A stretch of 64,000 bases of DNA, taken from contig NZ_KI519553.1 of the NCBI RefSeq assembly GCF_000483125.1, positions 1,017,412 through 1,081,411 on the forward strand. The letters are read 5' to 3'. Of this stretch, positions 46,001 to 54,859 are shown one piece after another. A model generated the notes under the pieces. The model was not told where the DNA came from. It did not search any database and worked only from the letters and a program-made list of their open reading frames with translations. Both the position numbers and the translations under genes were made by a program. The DNA comes from Atopobium fossor DSM 15642. Lineage in GTDB: Bacteria; Actinomycetota; Coriobacteriia; Coriobacteriales; Atopobiaceae. Every line of letters begins with the position of its first letter. Position 1 is the first letter of the stretch.

Positions 46001-46097
46001 CTGCGCGACCACAGCGCGCAACAGAAGCATGCAAACGCTCCAATACAGGCTGCGACAGCAGCTTACTTGTCTCTACAGAAATGTAAGTAATAGACAT
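43032..46097 (-). CDS. addB: AddB-type nuclease subunit
   Basis: 1021 residues, partner of AddA. The nuclease domain is at the C-terminus: ECPYKWFSLRRLGLSG (about residue 696) supplies the first Cys, LIIDYKYRG the catalytic Asp and Lys, and CKYCPVTNC the other three Cys of the iron-sulfur staple. Unlike Bacillus AddB there is no recognisable Walker A near the N-terminus (TYISVETSKLLSQPVLERL stands there), so ATP binding is probably lost. ACAGGACCGCC precedes the ATG. Confidence 0.85.
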   Translation of the reverse strand: MSITYISVETSKLLSQPVLERLHASVARCGRAVLLVPNYEKALEVQRALAQHEGLALGVTVSTPSSWVEEQWRLYGTGKRIIDSVSRMILARITLDSYARQHKESSLHTGEGTLRVLAQVAQDGIFAVPSKDGQLIVEQLPVCVEDALESGYSAGELDMLRCLALYKQLMDEHNFIELCEVMTRLGQLLPAHTAMPSVVFASFLHFSAAQEKLAEGLSSLYEVSVVRCVKQLGTEPLRSDIPTELLHAAGPLARWELIASQVAGLVSGGAHDIVVCSNNIRDAWNQLMPKLTQQGILVCSSVPAPLFSTVAGVGFLNFVSCVAHLIELEETWPKPIQGPWGEERVLGSMDWWAPAPIIDFLLSDIAGTDIAQVWQLDRRWRGNRILTPTKVLADLSKTSYTSKRVGQAVRDIQRGKIGAAADKIRLALEEQNKKTPSEHIQNQAFIMASIAAIARQIGALYPRGAQSLGIYLQKVVALLKVLMERGSIVTSSMACVQQDTKQDANKLGKNEPAIPCVHILSSREVALLEPRSVDALIYTGMTTAEMRIVVDDGALMQLEDKLQVYRPTRDITSIRGQFLRALEAPRSYLMLERSLTDDDAKPTFPAVMLSEFMQSYGCDSDRPSKENVVPFVIHSAGEDDVTKNMSAAGMSDTFNQICNPLPAGKVSDELAPLVIAGRKGALPGEELVLSASQIESYLECPYKWFSLRRLGLSGIDAGFSNLEKGSFAHRVLEVTHRALLREAAGVEPFGALLEDAFVNPRERIEGSRITKQTLSRAQELLTSEFDAHYVHQLQRAEKFHDQALVPHVASQKEELAYFKEDLLDSLAFQEGKLLGFEPRYFELRFGGKSGIPVTYASVSFIGSIDRIDVDEQGHALIIDYKYRGNIFNEYKLFNKDDEFNPSVLPRHVQSLIYAQVIRKYLAEQNLTSVGAVYLGIKRPYDLSGAMPASMVERVWGQQRNDRLHSVCAGQTIEDFYTYLDTCEELITHQVERLKAGYIEANPIDEHACKYCPVTNCEKRRN

Positions 46098-46151
46098 GGC
46101 GGTCCTGTTTTCGAAATTTATACAACCCTATGGTAACGGGTTGCTCGGACA

Positions 46152-46340
46152 CTATTTGTCGAGAACATCTCGAGTGGACACGCCAATTTCAAAAGGAAAT
46201 GTCCCGGCCTTGTTAAAGGCCGAGATAAACATCCTAATTGCATTAGAGGGTGTGGTGCCAATTTGTTCAGTAGCAGCAAAAAATTTGTCCTTCTCAGACG
46301 GAAGAATCTTAGCTACCACAGGTGTCATTTTGTCTTGCAT
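46152..46340 (-). CDS. RelB/DinJ-family antitoxin, apparently orphan
   Basis: 62 residues. The N-terminal ribbon-helix-helix (VVAKILPSEKDKFFAATEQIGTTPSNAIRMF) and the C-terminal AFNKAGTFPFEI are typical of RelB/DinJ antitoxins. No RelE/YafQ-like toxin frame is present in the 54 bases downstream or upstream, and addB starts right after it. It may survive as a lone regulator. Upstream is an inverted repeat GTATAA-N5-TTATAC suited to autorepression. The ribosome site is weak; a second Met at residue 5 is an alternative start. Confidence 0.72.
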   Translation of the reverse strand: MQDKMTPVVAKILPSEKDKFFAATEQIGTTPSNAIRMFISAFNKAGTFPFEIGVSTRDVLDK

Positions 46341-46372
46341 GTGCGTCTCTGCTTTAGTTTTGGTATGACTTA

Positions 46373-46389
46373 GTATAATTTAGTTATAC
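46373..46389. promoter_or_regulatory. Inverted repeat upstream of relB, candidate operator
   Basis: GTATAA (46373-46378) and TTATAC (46384-46389) are perfect inverted halves with a five-base centre, 33 bases before the antitoxin start, and overlap TATA-like -10 sequences on the minus strand. Confidence 0.45.
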
Positions 46390-46406
46390 CCTCTGCGCTA
46401 TATAAT

Positions 46407-46440
46407 AACACGACCAGTCGTTTAACTGATCGTGTTTTTT
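46407..46440. terminator. Terminator between asnS and relB
   Basis: AACACGACCAGT (46407-46418) pairs with ACTGATCGTGTT (46425-46436) with one mismatch; followed by TTTT on the plus strand. It lies downstream of asnS on the minus strand, where the tail is less U-rich. Confidence 0.6.
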
Positions 46441-46495
46441 ACAATTTCTTATATTTTTTAACGCTTACAAAACCGCTATAACGACAACAGGCAGT

Positions 46496-47899
46496 TTAGA
46501 AATCCGCATTGCCAACCGTGCGAGGATGAGGCAAGACATCGCGAATATTATCCACACCTGTCAGATACATAACCAAGCGCTCAAAACCTAATCCAAAGCC
46601 TGCATGACGACAGCTTCCGTACCTGCGTAAATCACAGTAATAGCGATACTCTTCGGGATCCATACCCAAATCACAAATACGCTGCTTAAGCAAATCGAGA
46701 CGCTCTTCACGCTGCGAGCCACCAATAATCTCACCAATACCGGGAACCAGGCAATCTGCAGCGGCAACGGTCTTGCCATCATCATTCAAACGCATATAAA
46801 ATGCCTTAATTGCTGCAGGATAATCGGTTACAAATGTAGGTTTACCAAAGTGCTCTTCAGTCAAGAAGCGCTCATGCTCGGTTTGTAAATCAACACCCCA
46901 AGAGACGGGATACTCAAAGGTATGACCACTCTGCACGGCCTTCTCTAAAATCTCAATAGCTTCGGTATAAGTTACGCGAGCAAACTCAGAAGAAGCAACA
47001 TGCTTCAAGCGCTCCAGCAGACCCTTATCAACAAAACTATTAAGCATGGACAGCTCATCAGGGCAGGTGTCCATTACATAAGAAATAACATACTTGAGCA
47101 TTTCCTCTGCACAAGCCATATCATCTTTAAGGTCTGCAAAGGCCATCTCGGGCTCTACCATCCAAAACTCTGCAGCATGACGACGTGTATTGGAATCCTC
47201 TGCACGGAAGGTCGGACCAAAAGTGTATACATCGCCAAAACTCATAGCAAAATTTTCTGCCTGTAGCTGACCAGAAACTGTAAGGTTAGTTGCTTTACCA
47301 AAGAAGTCCTTTGACCAATCTACACTGCCATTTTCAAGCCTTGGGGGATTATCTACATCCAAAGTGGTTACACGAAACATCTCGCCCGCGCCTTCCGCGT
47401 CGGAAGCAGTAATAATGGGCGTATTTACGTATACAAATCCACGCGTCTGGAAAAAATTGTGAATAGCAAAGGCAGCCACCGAGCGAACGCGAAATACTGC
47501 ACGAAATAAGTTGGTACGACTACGTAAATGCTGCTGCGTACGCAAAAATTCCTTAGAAGCGCGTTTCTTTTGCATAGGATACTCTGGGCTTGACTCGCCT
47601 TCCACCTCAATCTTGGTTGCCTGTAGCTCAAAAGGCTGAGGACGATCAGGAGTAAGCTCAAGTATGCCTGTTACAATAAGAGCAGCGCCCACGCTCTGAG
47701 CCGCAATCTGGTCGTAGCAAGCAAGCTGATCGCGGTTCATTACAACCTGCAAATCTTTAAAGCAGCTACCATCGTTAAGCGTAACAAAACCAAAATTTTT
47801 CATGTCACGCACGGAACGAATCCAGCCTGCGCACACTACTTCAGCACCACCAAACTGCTTGGGCGCTGCATACAAAGAAGCAATTGTCGTGCGATCCAA
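46496..47899 (-). CDS. asnS: Asparaginyl-tRNA synthetase
   Basis: 467-residue class IIb synthetase. N-terminal OB fold ([25 protein letters not shown]), motif 2 [21 protein letters not shown], motif 3 [15 protein letters not shown]. The start is TTG at 47899, supported by AAGGAGGT five bases upstream. The protein ends [11 protein letters not shown], the usual C-terminus for the family. GatCAB is encoded nearby, so glutamine (and possibly some asparagine) charging also uses the transamidation route. Confidence 0.96.
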   Translation of the reverse strand: MDRTTIASLYAAPKQFGGAEVVCAGWIRSVRDMKNFGFVTLNDGSCFKDLQVVMNRDQLACYDQIAAQSVGAALIVTGILELTPDRPQPFELQATKIEVEGESSPEYPMQKKRASKEFLRTQQHLRSRTNLFRAVFRVRSVAAFAIHNFFQTRGFVYVNTPIITASDAEGAGEMFRVTTLDVDNPPRLENGSVDWSKDFFGKATNLTVSGQLQAENFAMSFGDVYTFGPTFRAEDSNTRRHAAEFWMVEPEMAFADLKDDMACAEEMLKYVISYVMDTCPDELSMLNSFVDKGLLERLKHVASSEFARVTYTEAIEILEKAVQSGHTFEYPVSWGVDLQTEHERFLTEEHFGKPTFVTDYPAAIKAFYMRLNDDGKTVAAADCLVPGIGEIIGGSQREERLDLLKQRICDLGMDPEEYRYYCDLRRYGSCRHAGFGLGFERLVMYLTGVDNIRDVLPHPRTVGNADF

Positions 47900-47969
47900 A
47901 GTGGACCTCCTTAGAGCACCTATTACATACCGTGTTAACTATAGCGAAGATACAGCGTAACTGCAGCGC

Positions 47970-48617
47970 TTATATTTGCTCATACAACCAGCTGGGATGG
48001 ACGGTCTTCTCGTTAAGAAAAAGCTCATCCAAGCCACTAAAATCGGGAAGCATAATTTCTTGAGCGCCAAACTGACCGTCTTCATAGTGATAATGAATAA
48101 TAGATGCATTACCTGGTACATTAGAAGCATCCAATTTAACCTTACTATTGCCGATAAAAGCATCAAAAAATGCCAATGAGGATGCTCCGTGGCTAACCAC
48201 CAGTACATTTTGATGATCTGGCTTGTTCATAATTTGTCTAATGGCATGTACCATTCGTCTTGTTACCTGATAGACAGACTCTCCTCCATACTGCACTAAC
48301 GCAGCACCAAAAGGTGTGGGCGGAGCCAATCTCACGCTCTCTCCCTCAAGCAAGCCAAAACTAAATTCACGCAAATCATCTAGACGATCAAAAGATACCG
48401 TGTTACGAGTGGCCAACATCAATGTTTGAGCAGTTCTACCGGAAGTCGAACAATAGGCATGATCAAAGCTAATGCCACGTTCATCTAACATGTCTGCTGC
48501 ACGCTTTGCCTGAGCTTCTCCATAGGAAGAAAGTGGAGAATCGCACCAGCCTTGAATCTTTTTTCGCTCATTAAACACCGTCACTGCATGGCGCATGAGA
48601 TATAGATTTTTTACCAT
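47970..48617 (-). CDS. Histidine phosphatase family protein
   Basis: 215 residues from the ATG at 48617, which follows GGAAGGAAAAAG. Phosphatase motifs: LYLMRHAVTVFNERKKIQGW (catalytic RH), SGRTAQTL, Glu in LREFSFGLLEGE, and VSHGASSLAF (second His). It belongs to the phosphoglycerate mutase-like (GpmB/CobC) branch; small phosphatase is more likely than glycolytic mutase. It overlaps the 3' end of the upstream GIY-YIG gene by 47 bases. Confidence 0.88.
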   Translation of the reverse strand: MVKNLYLMRHAVTVFNERKKIQGWCDSPLSSYGEAQAKRAADMLDERGISFDHAYCSTSGRTAQTLMLATRNTVSFDRLDDLREFSFGLLEGESVRLAPPTPFGAALVQYGGESVYQVTRRMVHAIRQIMNKPDHQNVLVVSHGASSLAFFDAFIGNSKVKLDASNVPGNASIIHYHYEDGQFGAQEIMLPDFSGLDELFLNEKTVHPSWLYEQI

Positions 48618-48969
48618 CTTTTTCCTTCCATAGGCGCTCACGCTCTTGCGCGGACACCACCTCAAATGTCCACTCCATTTTTTGTGCAGCTTGTGCCAGA
48701 TCACAAACTTGTTGTGGGGCACACAAAAGCTTTTCTTTGTGCATACGAGAAAGCTTTTTTATGCGCCATTCCAACCATGAAGCCGCAGCTTTACCTTGTG
48801 TTTGCCACACAGCTTCAAGCGCTATGGGCCTATGCATACGCGTATACTTTGCTGCTTTGTGACCACCCGCAAGATGTTCTGCTATACGACGTAGCATGTC
48901 TACAGTAATACCTGTATATAAACTCCCATCCTGACAACGCAAGATATATATGTAGTACGTTTGGCTCAT
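48571..48969 (-). CDS. GIY-YIG nuclease family protein (UPF0213-like)
   Basis: 132 residues. YYIYILRCQDGSLYTGITVDM is the GIY-YIG core, followed by RRIAEHLAGGHKAAKYTRMHRP and a conserved Glu in WLEWRIKKL. This matches the short stand-alone YhbQ/UPF0213 group, putative structure-specific nucleases. The C-terminal ~35 residues extend beyond the family core and overlap the next gene. The ribosome site is poor. Confidence 0.85.
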   Translation of the reverse strand: MSQTYYIYILRCQDGSLYTGITVDMLRRIAEHLAGGHKAAKYTRMHRPIALEAVWQTQGKAAASWLEWRIKKLSRMHKEKLLCAPQQVCDLAQAAQKMEWTFEVVSAQERERLWKEKDGKKSISHAPCSDGV

Positions 48970-49033
48970 CTCATGCAGGAACTTTCATCCATACGCATAG
49001 TTAGCTTTGCTTGTGTATTACCTATTCAAAACT

Positions 49034-50563
49034 CTAAGAAAGGCTTTGTACAAGCAGTTGGTTAAACAACTTAGGGTTTCCTGTGCCCTTGCTTGCCTTC
49101 ATGCACTGACCAACCAAAAAGCCAATAACCTTCGTGTTGCCTTCTTTATACTGCTGAACTTGGTCTGTACAACGAGCAAGTACTTCATCCACCACAGTCT
49201 GTAGTGCAACTATATCTGTGGTCTGGCGCATACCACGCGCATCAACCACCCTGACAGGATCTTCATCGGTACCGTTAATAGCGTCCAGTACTTCTCGCGC
49301 CTGAGCAAAACTAATGGCATCACTATTAAGAAGCTCGGCAAGACTCGCAATCTGCTGTGGTGCAAAAGTATCATAGCCAGGCAGCAAGTTCACCATAACG
49401 TTAGCAACGGTAGGAATGACCTGTACACCCACAAGCTTCACACAGCTCTCAAACAACTTGGCTGTAGTTGGATCTGCAGCAATCTGCGCAGCGTCTGTCA
49501 GCTTAAGCGCATAATCTGCAACATAGCGATTGCGCTTCTGGCGAGGGAGCTCTGGTACACGTTGAGCACACGCGTTGATAAAATCATCAGATAAATCAAA
49601 CGGTGCTAAATCAGGGTCTGGGAACAGACGGTAGTCATCTGCAGTCTCTTTTACACGCATTACAACCGTACGTTTATGTGCGGGTTCCCAGTGGCGTGTT
49701 TCCTGATAGATAACACCCCCCTCTTCCAACACTTCTGCCTGACGACAAATCTCATATTCCAAAGCATCATGCAAACTCTTAAAGGAGTTGATATTTTTCA
49801 TCTCTGTCTTGGTACCTAGCTTGGCAGAACCACGACGACGTAAGCTAATGTTGCCATCGCAGCGCATAGAACCCTTCTCCAAGGAGCAGTCAGAAATACC
49901 AAGCGTGCGGAAGGTTTGCTGTAGCGTTTCCATAAACAGGCGAGCTTCTTCAGGAGTACGCAAATCAGGTTCGGTCACCAACTCAATAAGCGGTGTACCA
50001 CAGCGGTTATAGTCAATCAAAGACTCTGTAGCAGCGGTTATGCGACCTTCGGCACCGCCAACATGCACCATCTTCGCAGCATCCTCTTCCATGTGAATGC
50101 GCAAGATACGAATGGGTACTATGTAGGAACCATCAGCTTCACGATTGATTTTCTCGCCTGTAGCCGTAGTATCTGCAAAATCTGGACGCTCTGCCGCACC
50201 AACACCATGCACTTCTAAATCAAGATTACCGTGCATACAAAACGCCACAGGGCCTTGCGTGGTTTGGAAGTTCTTAGCCATGTCAGGGTAAAAATAGTGC
50301 TTACGATAAAACATGGAATGACGCATGATTTGACAGTTCGTAGCCAAACCAGCCATAACAATGGATTCAATAGCTTTTTTGTTGGGAACAGGCAATGCTC
50401 CTGGCAGGCCTAAACATACCGGACAAACATTGGCATTAGGCTCGTCATCATGACTCAAGCGACAATTACAAAACATTTTAGTTTTAAGCGTAGTGAGCTC
50501 GGTATGAACCTCTAAACCAATAACAGCTTCCCAGTCTTGCAAAACCTCAGCTAGCTTCTTCAT
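49034..50563 (-). CDS. gatB: Asp/Glu-tRNA amidotransferase subunit B
   Basis: 509 residues. Catalytic kinase-like domain begins WEAVIGLEVHTELTT, with zinc-type CNCRLSHDDEPNANVCPVC and GALPVPNKKAI; C-terminal YqeY-like tail ends VGQCMKASKGTGNPKLFNQLL. Phosphorylates the misacylated tRNA and hands it to GatA-derived ammonia. It overlaps gatA by four bases (ATGA). Confidence 0.96.
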   Translation of the reverse strand: MKKLAEVLQDWEAVIGLEVHTELTTLKTKMFCNCRLSHDDEPNANVCPVCLGLPGALPVPNKKAIESIVMAGLATNCQIMRHSMFYRKHYFYPDMAKNFQTTQGPVAFCMHGNLDLEVHGVGAAERPDFADTTATGEKINREADGSYIVPIRILRIHMEEDAAKMVHVGGAEGRITAATESLIDYNRCGTPLIELVTEPDLRTPEEARLFMETLQQTFRTLGISDCSLEKGSMRCDGNISLRRRGSAKLGTKTEMKNINSFKSLHDALEYEICRQAEVLEEGGVIYQETRHWEPAHKRTVVMRVKETADDYRLFPDPDLAPFDLSDDFINACAQRVPELPRQKRNRYVADYALKLTDAAQIAADPTTAKLFESCVKLVGVQVIPTVANVMVNLLPGYDTFAPQQIASLAELLNSDAISFAQAREVLDAINGTDEDPVRVVDARGMRQTTDIVALQTVVDEVLARCTDQVQQYKEGNTKVIGFLVGQCMKASKGTGNPKLFNQLLVQSLS

Positions 50564-52056
50564 ACAAGCTCGCCTCCCTTGCCAGCATATGCTGGCGCCA
50601 CACGCAATTCTGCCTGCACCTCGTGCTCCAAGGCAAAGGCAATCTGTAATAGCTTTTGGTCTGCAAATGCGGGACCTTGTAACTGTACCGATACGGGCAT
50701 GCCAGTTTGGATTCCCAAACCCATAGGAACAGAAATGCCTCCGTTGCCCACTATATTGTTGGAAATAGTAAACAGATCCGACGCATACATCTGCGTTGGA
50801 TCAGCCATTTGACCAAACGAGAAGGCCGTGGTAGGTGAGGTGGGCAGCAGCAAGGCATCACAACAGGCAAATGCTTGTGTATAGTCCTGCGTAATAAGCG
50901 TGCGAACCTGCTGTGCTGGATAGTAATACTTGTTGTACGCCTCACTAGAGAGTAGGTATGCACCTAACAACTGCCTACGACGGGCTTCTTGGCCAAAACC
51001 AAACGCTCGACTCTTAGAGGTTTGTTCGGCTAAAGAGACACATTTAGGTTCGGTATAGCCATAACGAACGCCATCAAAACGAGCTAGGTTAGAAAAAGCT
51101 TCGCAAGGTGCAATAACATAATAGGCTGCAATAGCTGCACCAATATGGGGAAGCTCTACATCAACCAACACAGCACCTGCGCGCTCAAAGCCATCCATTG
51201 CCTGCTGCATAGCAGCGCGAACCTCTGCAGAAATGCCATCCATCTCAAGCAACGAGCGCACAATGCCAATACGTTTTCCTTCAATGGGACTACGAAGTTC
51301 ACGTAAAAAATCTACTGGATAGGGCTGACTCGTAGAATCCAAAGGATCTGAACCTGCACCAACCAGCGCATTCATTGCCAATGCTACGTCTTCTACACTA
51401 CGACCAAAAGGTCCAACCTGATCCAAAGAAGAACCAAAGGCAACAACACCATACCGAGAAACCACGCCGTAGGTTGGCTTAAATCCCACAACACCACAAA
51501 ATGATGCCGGCTGACGAATAGATCCACCAGTATCTGAGCCCAAGCTCAAAGTAACCTCTCCTGCAGCAACCGCAGCGGCAGACCCACCAGAAGAACCTCC
51601 AGGAACACAAGAGATGTCCCAAGGGTTTGCCGTAGGATGAAAATAACTGGACTCCGTAGAAGAGCCAAAGGCAAATTCATCCATATTAGTTTTACCTACT
51701 GGCGTAGCGCCAGCATCAAGCAGACGAGAAACACAGGTAGCAGTAAAGACGCTCTCATAGTTTTCCAGCATCTTAGATGCGCAGGTAGTACGCGTGCCCA
51801 CCAAGTGCATGTTGTCCTTAAAGGCAACAGGCACACCAGCTAAAGCGCCCAAAGGCTTTCCAGCTGCACGGTTTTTATCGGTAGCTGCAGCAGCTTCAAG
51901 CGCAAGATCACTCGATACCTGCAAAAATGCTTGCACATCTCCGTCACGCTTCTCTATAGCATCAAGGGATGCCTGAGCAACCTCAACAGCAGAAAATTCT
52001 CCAGCAGATACCCCTGCAGCAATTTGCACTGCAGAAAGCTCATCAATATGTGACAT
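50560..52056 (-). CDS. gatA: Asp/Glu-tRNA amidotransferase subunit A
   Basis: 498-residue amidase that frees ammonia from glutamine. The amidase-signature triad is present: Lys in VAFKDNMHLVGTRTT, Ser in PGGSSGGSAAAVAAG, Ser in SDTGGSIRQPASFCG. The ATG at 52056 overlaps the gatC stop (TAATG) and has a run of G as ribosome site. Order gatC-gatA-gatB. Confidence 0.96.
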   Translation of the reverse strand: MSHIDELSAVQIAAGVSAGEFSAVEVAQASLDAIEKRDGDVQAFLQVSSDLALEAAAATDKNRAAGKPLGALAGVPVAFKDNMHLVGTRTTCASKMLENYESVFTATCVSRLLDAGATPVGKTNMDEFAFGSSTESSYFHPTANPWDISCVPGGSSGGSAAAVAAGEVTLSLGSDTGGSIRQPASFCGVVGFKPTYGVVSRYGVVAFGSSLDQVGPFGRSVEDVALAMNALVGAGSDPLDSTSQPYPVDFLRELRSPIEGKRIGIVRSLLEMDGISAEVRAAMQQAMDGFERAGAVLVDVELPHIGAAIAAYYVIAPCEAFSNLARFDGVRYGYTEPKCVSLAEQTSKSRAFGFGQEARRRQLLGAYLLSSEAYNKYYYPAQQVRTLITQDYTQAFACCDALLLPTSPTTAFSFGQMADPTQMYASDLFTISNNIVGNGGISVPMGLGIQTGMPVSVQLQGPAFADQKLLQIAFALEHEVQAELRVAPAYAGKGGELV

Positions 52057-52373
52057 TAGCAATCCCCCCCTTCGTCACCCAAAATGGAGGGAACACGGAA
52101 ATAACGCTCGTGTACAACAGATGCGTTAGAGAGCGCCGTTTTTACCTCAAGTGCTCGGACATTGCAGTCCACCTCATCCGCACTCATAACATTGGACAAG
52201 TCACCAATGGGATGGTAGGTAGGCTCAACACCCTCAAGATTGTACTGGCAAATAGGCTCTAACAGCTCAATAGCCTCATTAAGATAGGTTGTCATATGCG
52301 CAAGCTCATCTGGGGACAAAGCTATACGTGCGTAGTCGGCAATGCCGGCCACATCCTGTTGGGAAAGTGCCAT
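52056..52373 (-). CDS. gatC: Asp/Glu-tRNA amidotransferase subunit C
   Basis: 105 residues, starting MALSQQDVAGIADYARIALS; CAGGAGCACT precedes the ATG. The typical linker PTYHPIGDLSNVMSADEV and C-terminal FRVPSILGDEG match GatC, which braces GatA against GatB. First gene of the operon; a leader shared with the divergent suf operon lies upstream. Confidence 0.94.
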   Translation of the reverse strand: MALSQQDVAGIADYARIALSPDELAHMTTYLNEAIELLEPICQYNLEGVEPTYHPIGDLSNVMSADEVDCNVRALEVKTALSNASVVHERYFRVPSILGDEGGDC

Positions 52374-52688
52374 AGTGCTCCTGTGCAACGTCTATTTTTG
52401 AAACTTCTTATATTCAAATGTACATCTCGTAACACCTGTCTCGAAGTATTTTACGGCACTTTGCTGCATGAATGCTGCTGGCATTGTTGTATTGCTATGA
52501 ATATAGCCTGTGATTCTCAAAATACCCCAAAAGTTGTAGGAATAAAGTGGCTCCGTTGAGGGATAATATCCTAGTGCTGAAGTAGGTTTTTATTTGCCAT
52601 GGTTAACTTTTGCAAGTGCGCGCGTTTTTACACTGCGCAAGCCTACTTCATGTTAGGGAGGGCCCATATGGGCGTGAGGAGAAAAAAC
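52374..52688. promoter_or_regulatory. Divergent gatC/sufC interval with suf leader structure
   Basis: 315 bases without a gene. On the suf side, TGAAGTAGG (52578-52586) and CCTACTTCA (52642-52650) form a 9-pair stem closing a 55-base loop. GCCCATATGGGC (52662-52673) is a perfect 12-base palindrome directly before the sufC ribosome site. GGATAATATCC (52561-52571) is a further short palindrome. No T-box, riboswitch or clear promoter was recognised on the gatC side. Confidence 0.45.
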
Positions 52689-53456
52689 ATGACGCAACCT
52701 CTGCTTCGCATAAGCGAGCTTAGTGCTGGTACGGAGGATAAGACTATCCTTCACGGTATCAATCTTGAAGTAAGCGCTGGTCAAACCCATGTTCTAATGG
52801 GTCATAATGGCGCTGGTAAATCTACGTTGGGGCATGTAATTATGGGTGACCCCGCTTATCAAATAACCGAGGGCTCCATTGTATTTGATGGTCAAGACAT
52901 CACCGAATTGTCTTCGGATAAACGCTCTTTAGCAGGAATGTTTTTATCCTACCAAGCTCCTGTAGAAGTTCCCGGCGTGCCTCTCAACAGCTATCTTCGC
53001 ACCATCGTAGACAAGCGCTCTGAGCTTAAAATGAAGTCCAAGCAATTTCGTGCTCGTGTGGCAGAACTAGCAGCACAGCTGGATATGGATCCCTCCTATC
53101 TAGATCGTGAGCTTAATGTTGGCTTTTCGGGTGGCGAGAAAAAAAAGGTGGAGATGTTACAGCTGTTGCTGCTTCAACCTAAGCTCGCCATTCTCGACGA
53201 AACAGACTCTGGCTTGGACGTAGATGCGCTGGGCGTTGTTTCGCGCGGCATCGAAGCCTATCGCGAGTCTTGTAACGGCGCCCTTATTGTTATCACACAT
53301 AACACACGTATTCTTGAGCGTCTGAGCGTTGATAAGACCCATGTCATGATGCGTGGTCATATGGTTGCAGAAGGCGAAGCTTCTCTTATTGATGAGATCG
53401 ATCGTGAAGGCTTTGAACAATTTGAGTCTTACTTTACTCAGAAAGACGGAGAGTAA
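52689..53456 (+). CDS. sufC: Fe-S cluster assembly ATPase SufC
   Basis: 255-residue ABC-type ATPase that powers the SufBD scaffold. Walker A VLMGHNGAGKST, SufC-type LSYQAPVEVPGV, signature NVGFSGGEKKKVEML, Walker B LAILDETDSGLDVDAL. ATG at 52689 follows GAGGAG; upstream ATG codons in frame (52599, 52668) lack a good site and the latter lies in a palindrome. Overlaps sufB start (TAATG). Confidence 0.96.
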   Translation: MTQPLLRISELSAGTEDKTILHGINLEVSAGQTHVLMGHNGAGKSTLGHVIMGDPAYQITEGSIVFDGQDITELSSDKRSLAGMFLSYQAPVEVPGVPLNSYLRTIVDKRSELKMKSKQFRARVAELAAQLDMDPSYLDRELNVGFSGGEKKKVEMLQLLLLQPKLAILDETDSGLDVDALGVVSRGIEAYRESCNGALIVITHNTRILERLSVDKTHVMMRGHMVAEGEASLIDEIDREGFEQFESYFTQKDGE

Positions 53457-54859
53457 TGACAGAGCAGGTAAACGATATTGATCGCAGCCTGTACGACTTT
53501 ACCAAGTCAGAAGAAGGCTACGAACGTTATGCAGATGGACTTACACCTCAAATTGTAGAGGCCATCTCAAAAAAGAAAGATGAACCAGCATGGATGCTCG
53601 ATTTACGCATGAAGTCACTCGAGCTATACCAAAAGATGGATATGCCCGCTAACTGGGGTCCCGCCATTGATGGTTTAGATATGGACCACATTTCCACCTA
53701 CGTTGCTCCTAAAACCAAGCAGGCAACCACGTGGGACGACGTTCCCGAAGAAGTGCGCGATACTTTTGAGCGATTAGGTATTCCCCAGGCAGAACGTTCC
53801 TATTTGGCTGGTGTTGGTGCTCAGTACGACTCTGAGCTGGTGTATCACAATATGCAAACCACTGCCGCTCAGATGGGTGTTGTGTACTCTGGCATCGAAG
53901 AAGCTTTACATGGAGAATATGCAGAGCTTATTAAAGAACACTTTATGAAGCTCATCCCTCCCCATGACCATAAATTTGCAGCCCTCCATGGTGCCGTATG
54001 GTCGGGTGGCTCGTTTGTCTATGTGCCCAAAGACGTAGAAGTTGAATTTCCTCTGCAAAGCTACTTTCGTCTTAATGCCGCAGGTGCTGGTCAATTTGAA
54101 CACACGCTCATTATTATTGAACCCGGTGCTAAACTGCACTTTATTGAGGGTTGCTCGGCCCCTAAATACAATGTGGCCAACCTCCATGCTGGTGCAGTAG
54201 AGCTGTTTGTAGGCAAAAATGCGAGCTTACGCTACTCCACCATCGAAAACTGGTCCAAGAACATGTACAACCTCAACACCAAGCGTGCGCAGGTAGCCGA
54301 GGGTGGCAATATGGAATGGGTCTCTGGCAGCTTTGGCAGTCATGTAGGCTACCTCTACCCCTCAACTTTCCTTAAAGGTGCGGGTTCTACCTGTGAGTTT
54401 ACTGGTATCACCTTTGCTGGAGCCACACAAAACTTAGACACTGGCTGCAAGGTCATTATGTCTGCACCCGATACCAAGGCTTCTATTTCTACCAAGTCTT
54501 TGTCCAAGGGTGGCGGAATTTCTACCTTCCGCAGCTCCATTGTAGTTACTCCTGCGGCAGACCGTGCAAAGGCCACGGTAAGTTGTGCTTCTCTTATGCT
54601 TGACGATATTAGCCGGTCAGACACCATTCCTGCCATGGACGTACGCAACGCTACAGCATCGGTGGGCCACGAGGCAACCATTGGACGCATCTCCGACGAC
54701 ACCATACTTTACCTTATGAGCCGTGGTATCCCCGAGGAAGAAGCACGCACCATGATTGTTAACGGCTTTGCAAATCCCATCTCGAAAGAACTCCCCTTAG
54801 AGTATGCCGTCGAGATGAACAACCTTATTAAACTCGAAATGGAAGGGGCGATTGGATAA
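53456..54859 (+). CDS. sufB: Fe-S cluster scaffold SufB
   Basis: 467 residues. SufB landmarks: GVVYSGIEEALHGEYAEL, AALHGAVWSGGSFVYVPK, HFIEGCSAPKY, NMEWVSGSFGSH, and the conserved Cys-bearing CKVIMSAPDT. The C-terminal helical bundle has GRISDDTILYLMSRGIPEEEA. SufB is the site where Fe-S clusters form. One-base overlaps with sufC and sufD indicate coupled translation. Confidence 0.96.
   Translation: MTEQVNDIDRSLYDFTKSEEGYERYADGLTPQIVEAISKKKDEPAWMLDLRMKSLELYQKMDMPANWGPAIDGLDMDHISTYVAPKTKQATTWDDVPEEVRDTFERLGIPQAERSYLAGVGAQYDSELVYHNMQTTAAQMGVVYSGIEEALHGEYAELIKEHFMKLIPPHDHKFAALHGAVWSGGSFVYVPKDVEVEFPLQSYFRLNAAGAGQFEHTLIIIEPGAKLHFIEGCSAPKYNVANLHAGAVELFVGKNASLRYSTIENWSKNMYNLNTKRAQVAEGGNMEWVSGSFGSHVGYLYPSTFLKGAGSTCEFTGITFAGATQNLDTGCKVIMSAPDTKASISTKSLSKGGGISTFRSSIVVTPAADRAKATVSCASLMLDDISRSDTIPAMDVRNATASVGHEATIGRISDDTILYLMSRGIPEEEARTMIVNGFANPISKELPLEYAVEMNNLIKLEMEGAIG

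Noticed and set aside
52374..52560. T-box leader for gatCAB
   Set aside because: Neither the T-box sequence nor a specifier stem with terminator could be seen on the minus strand.
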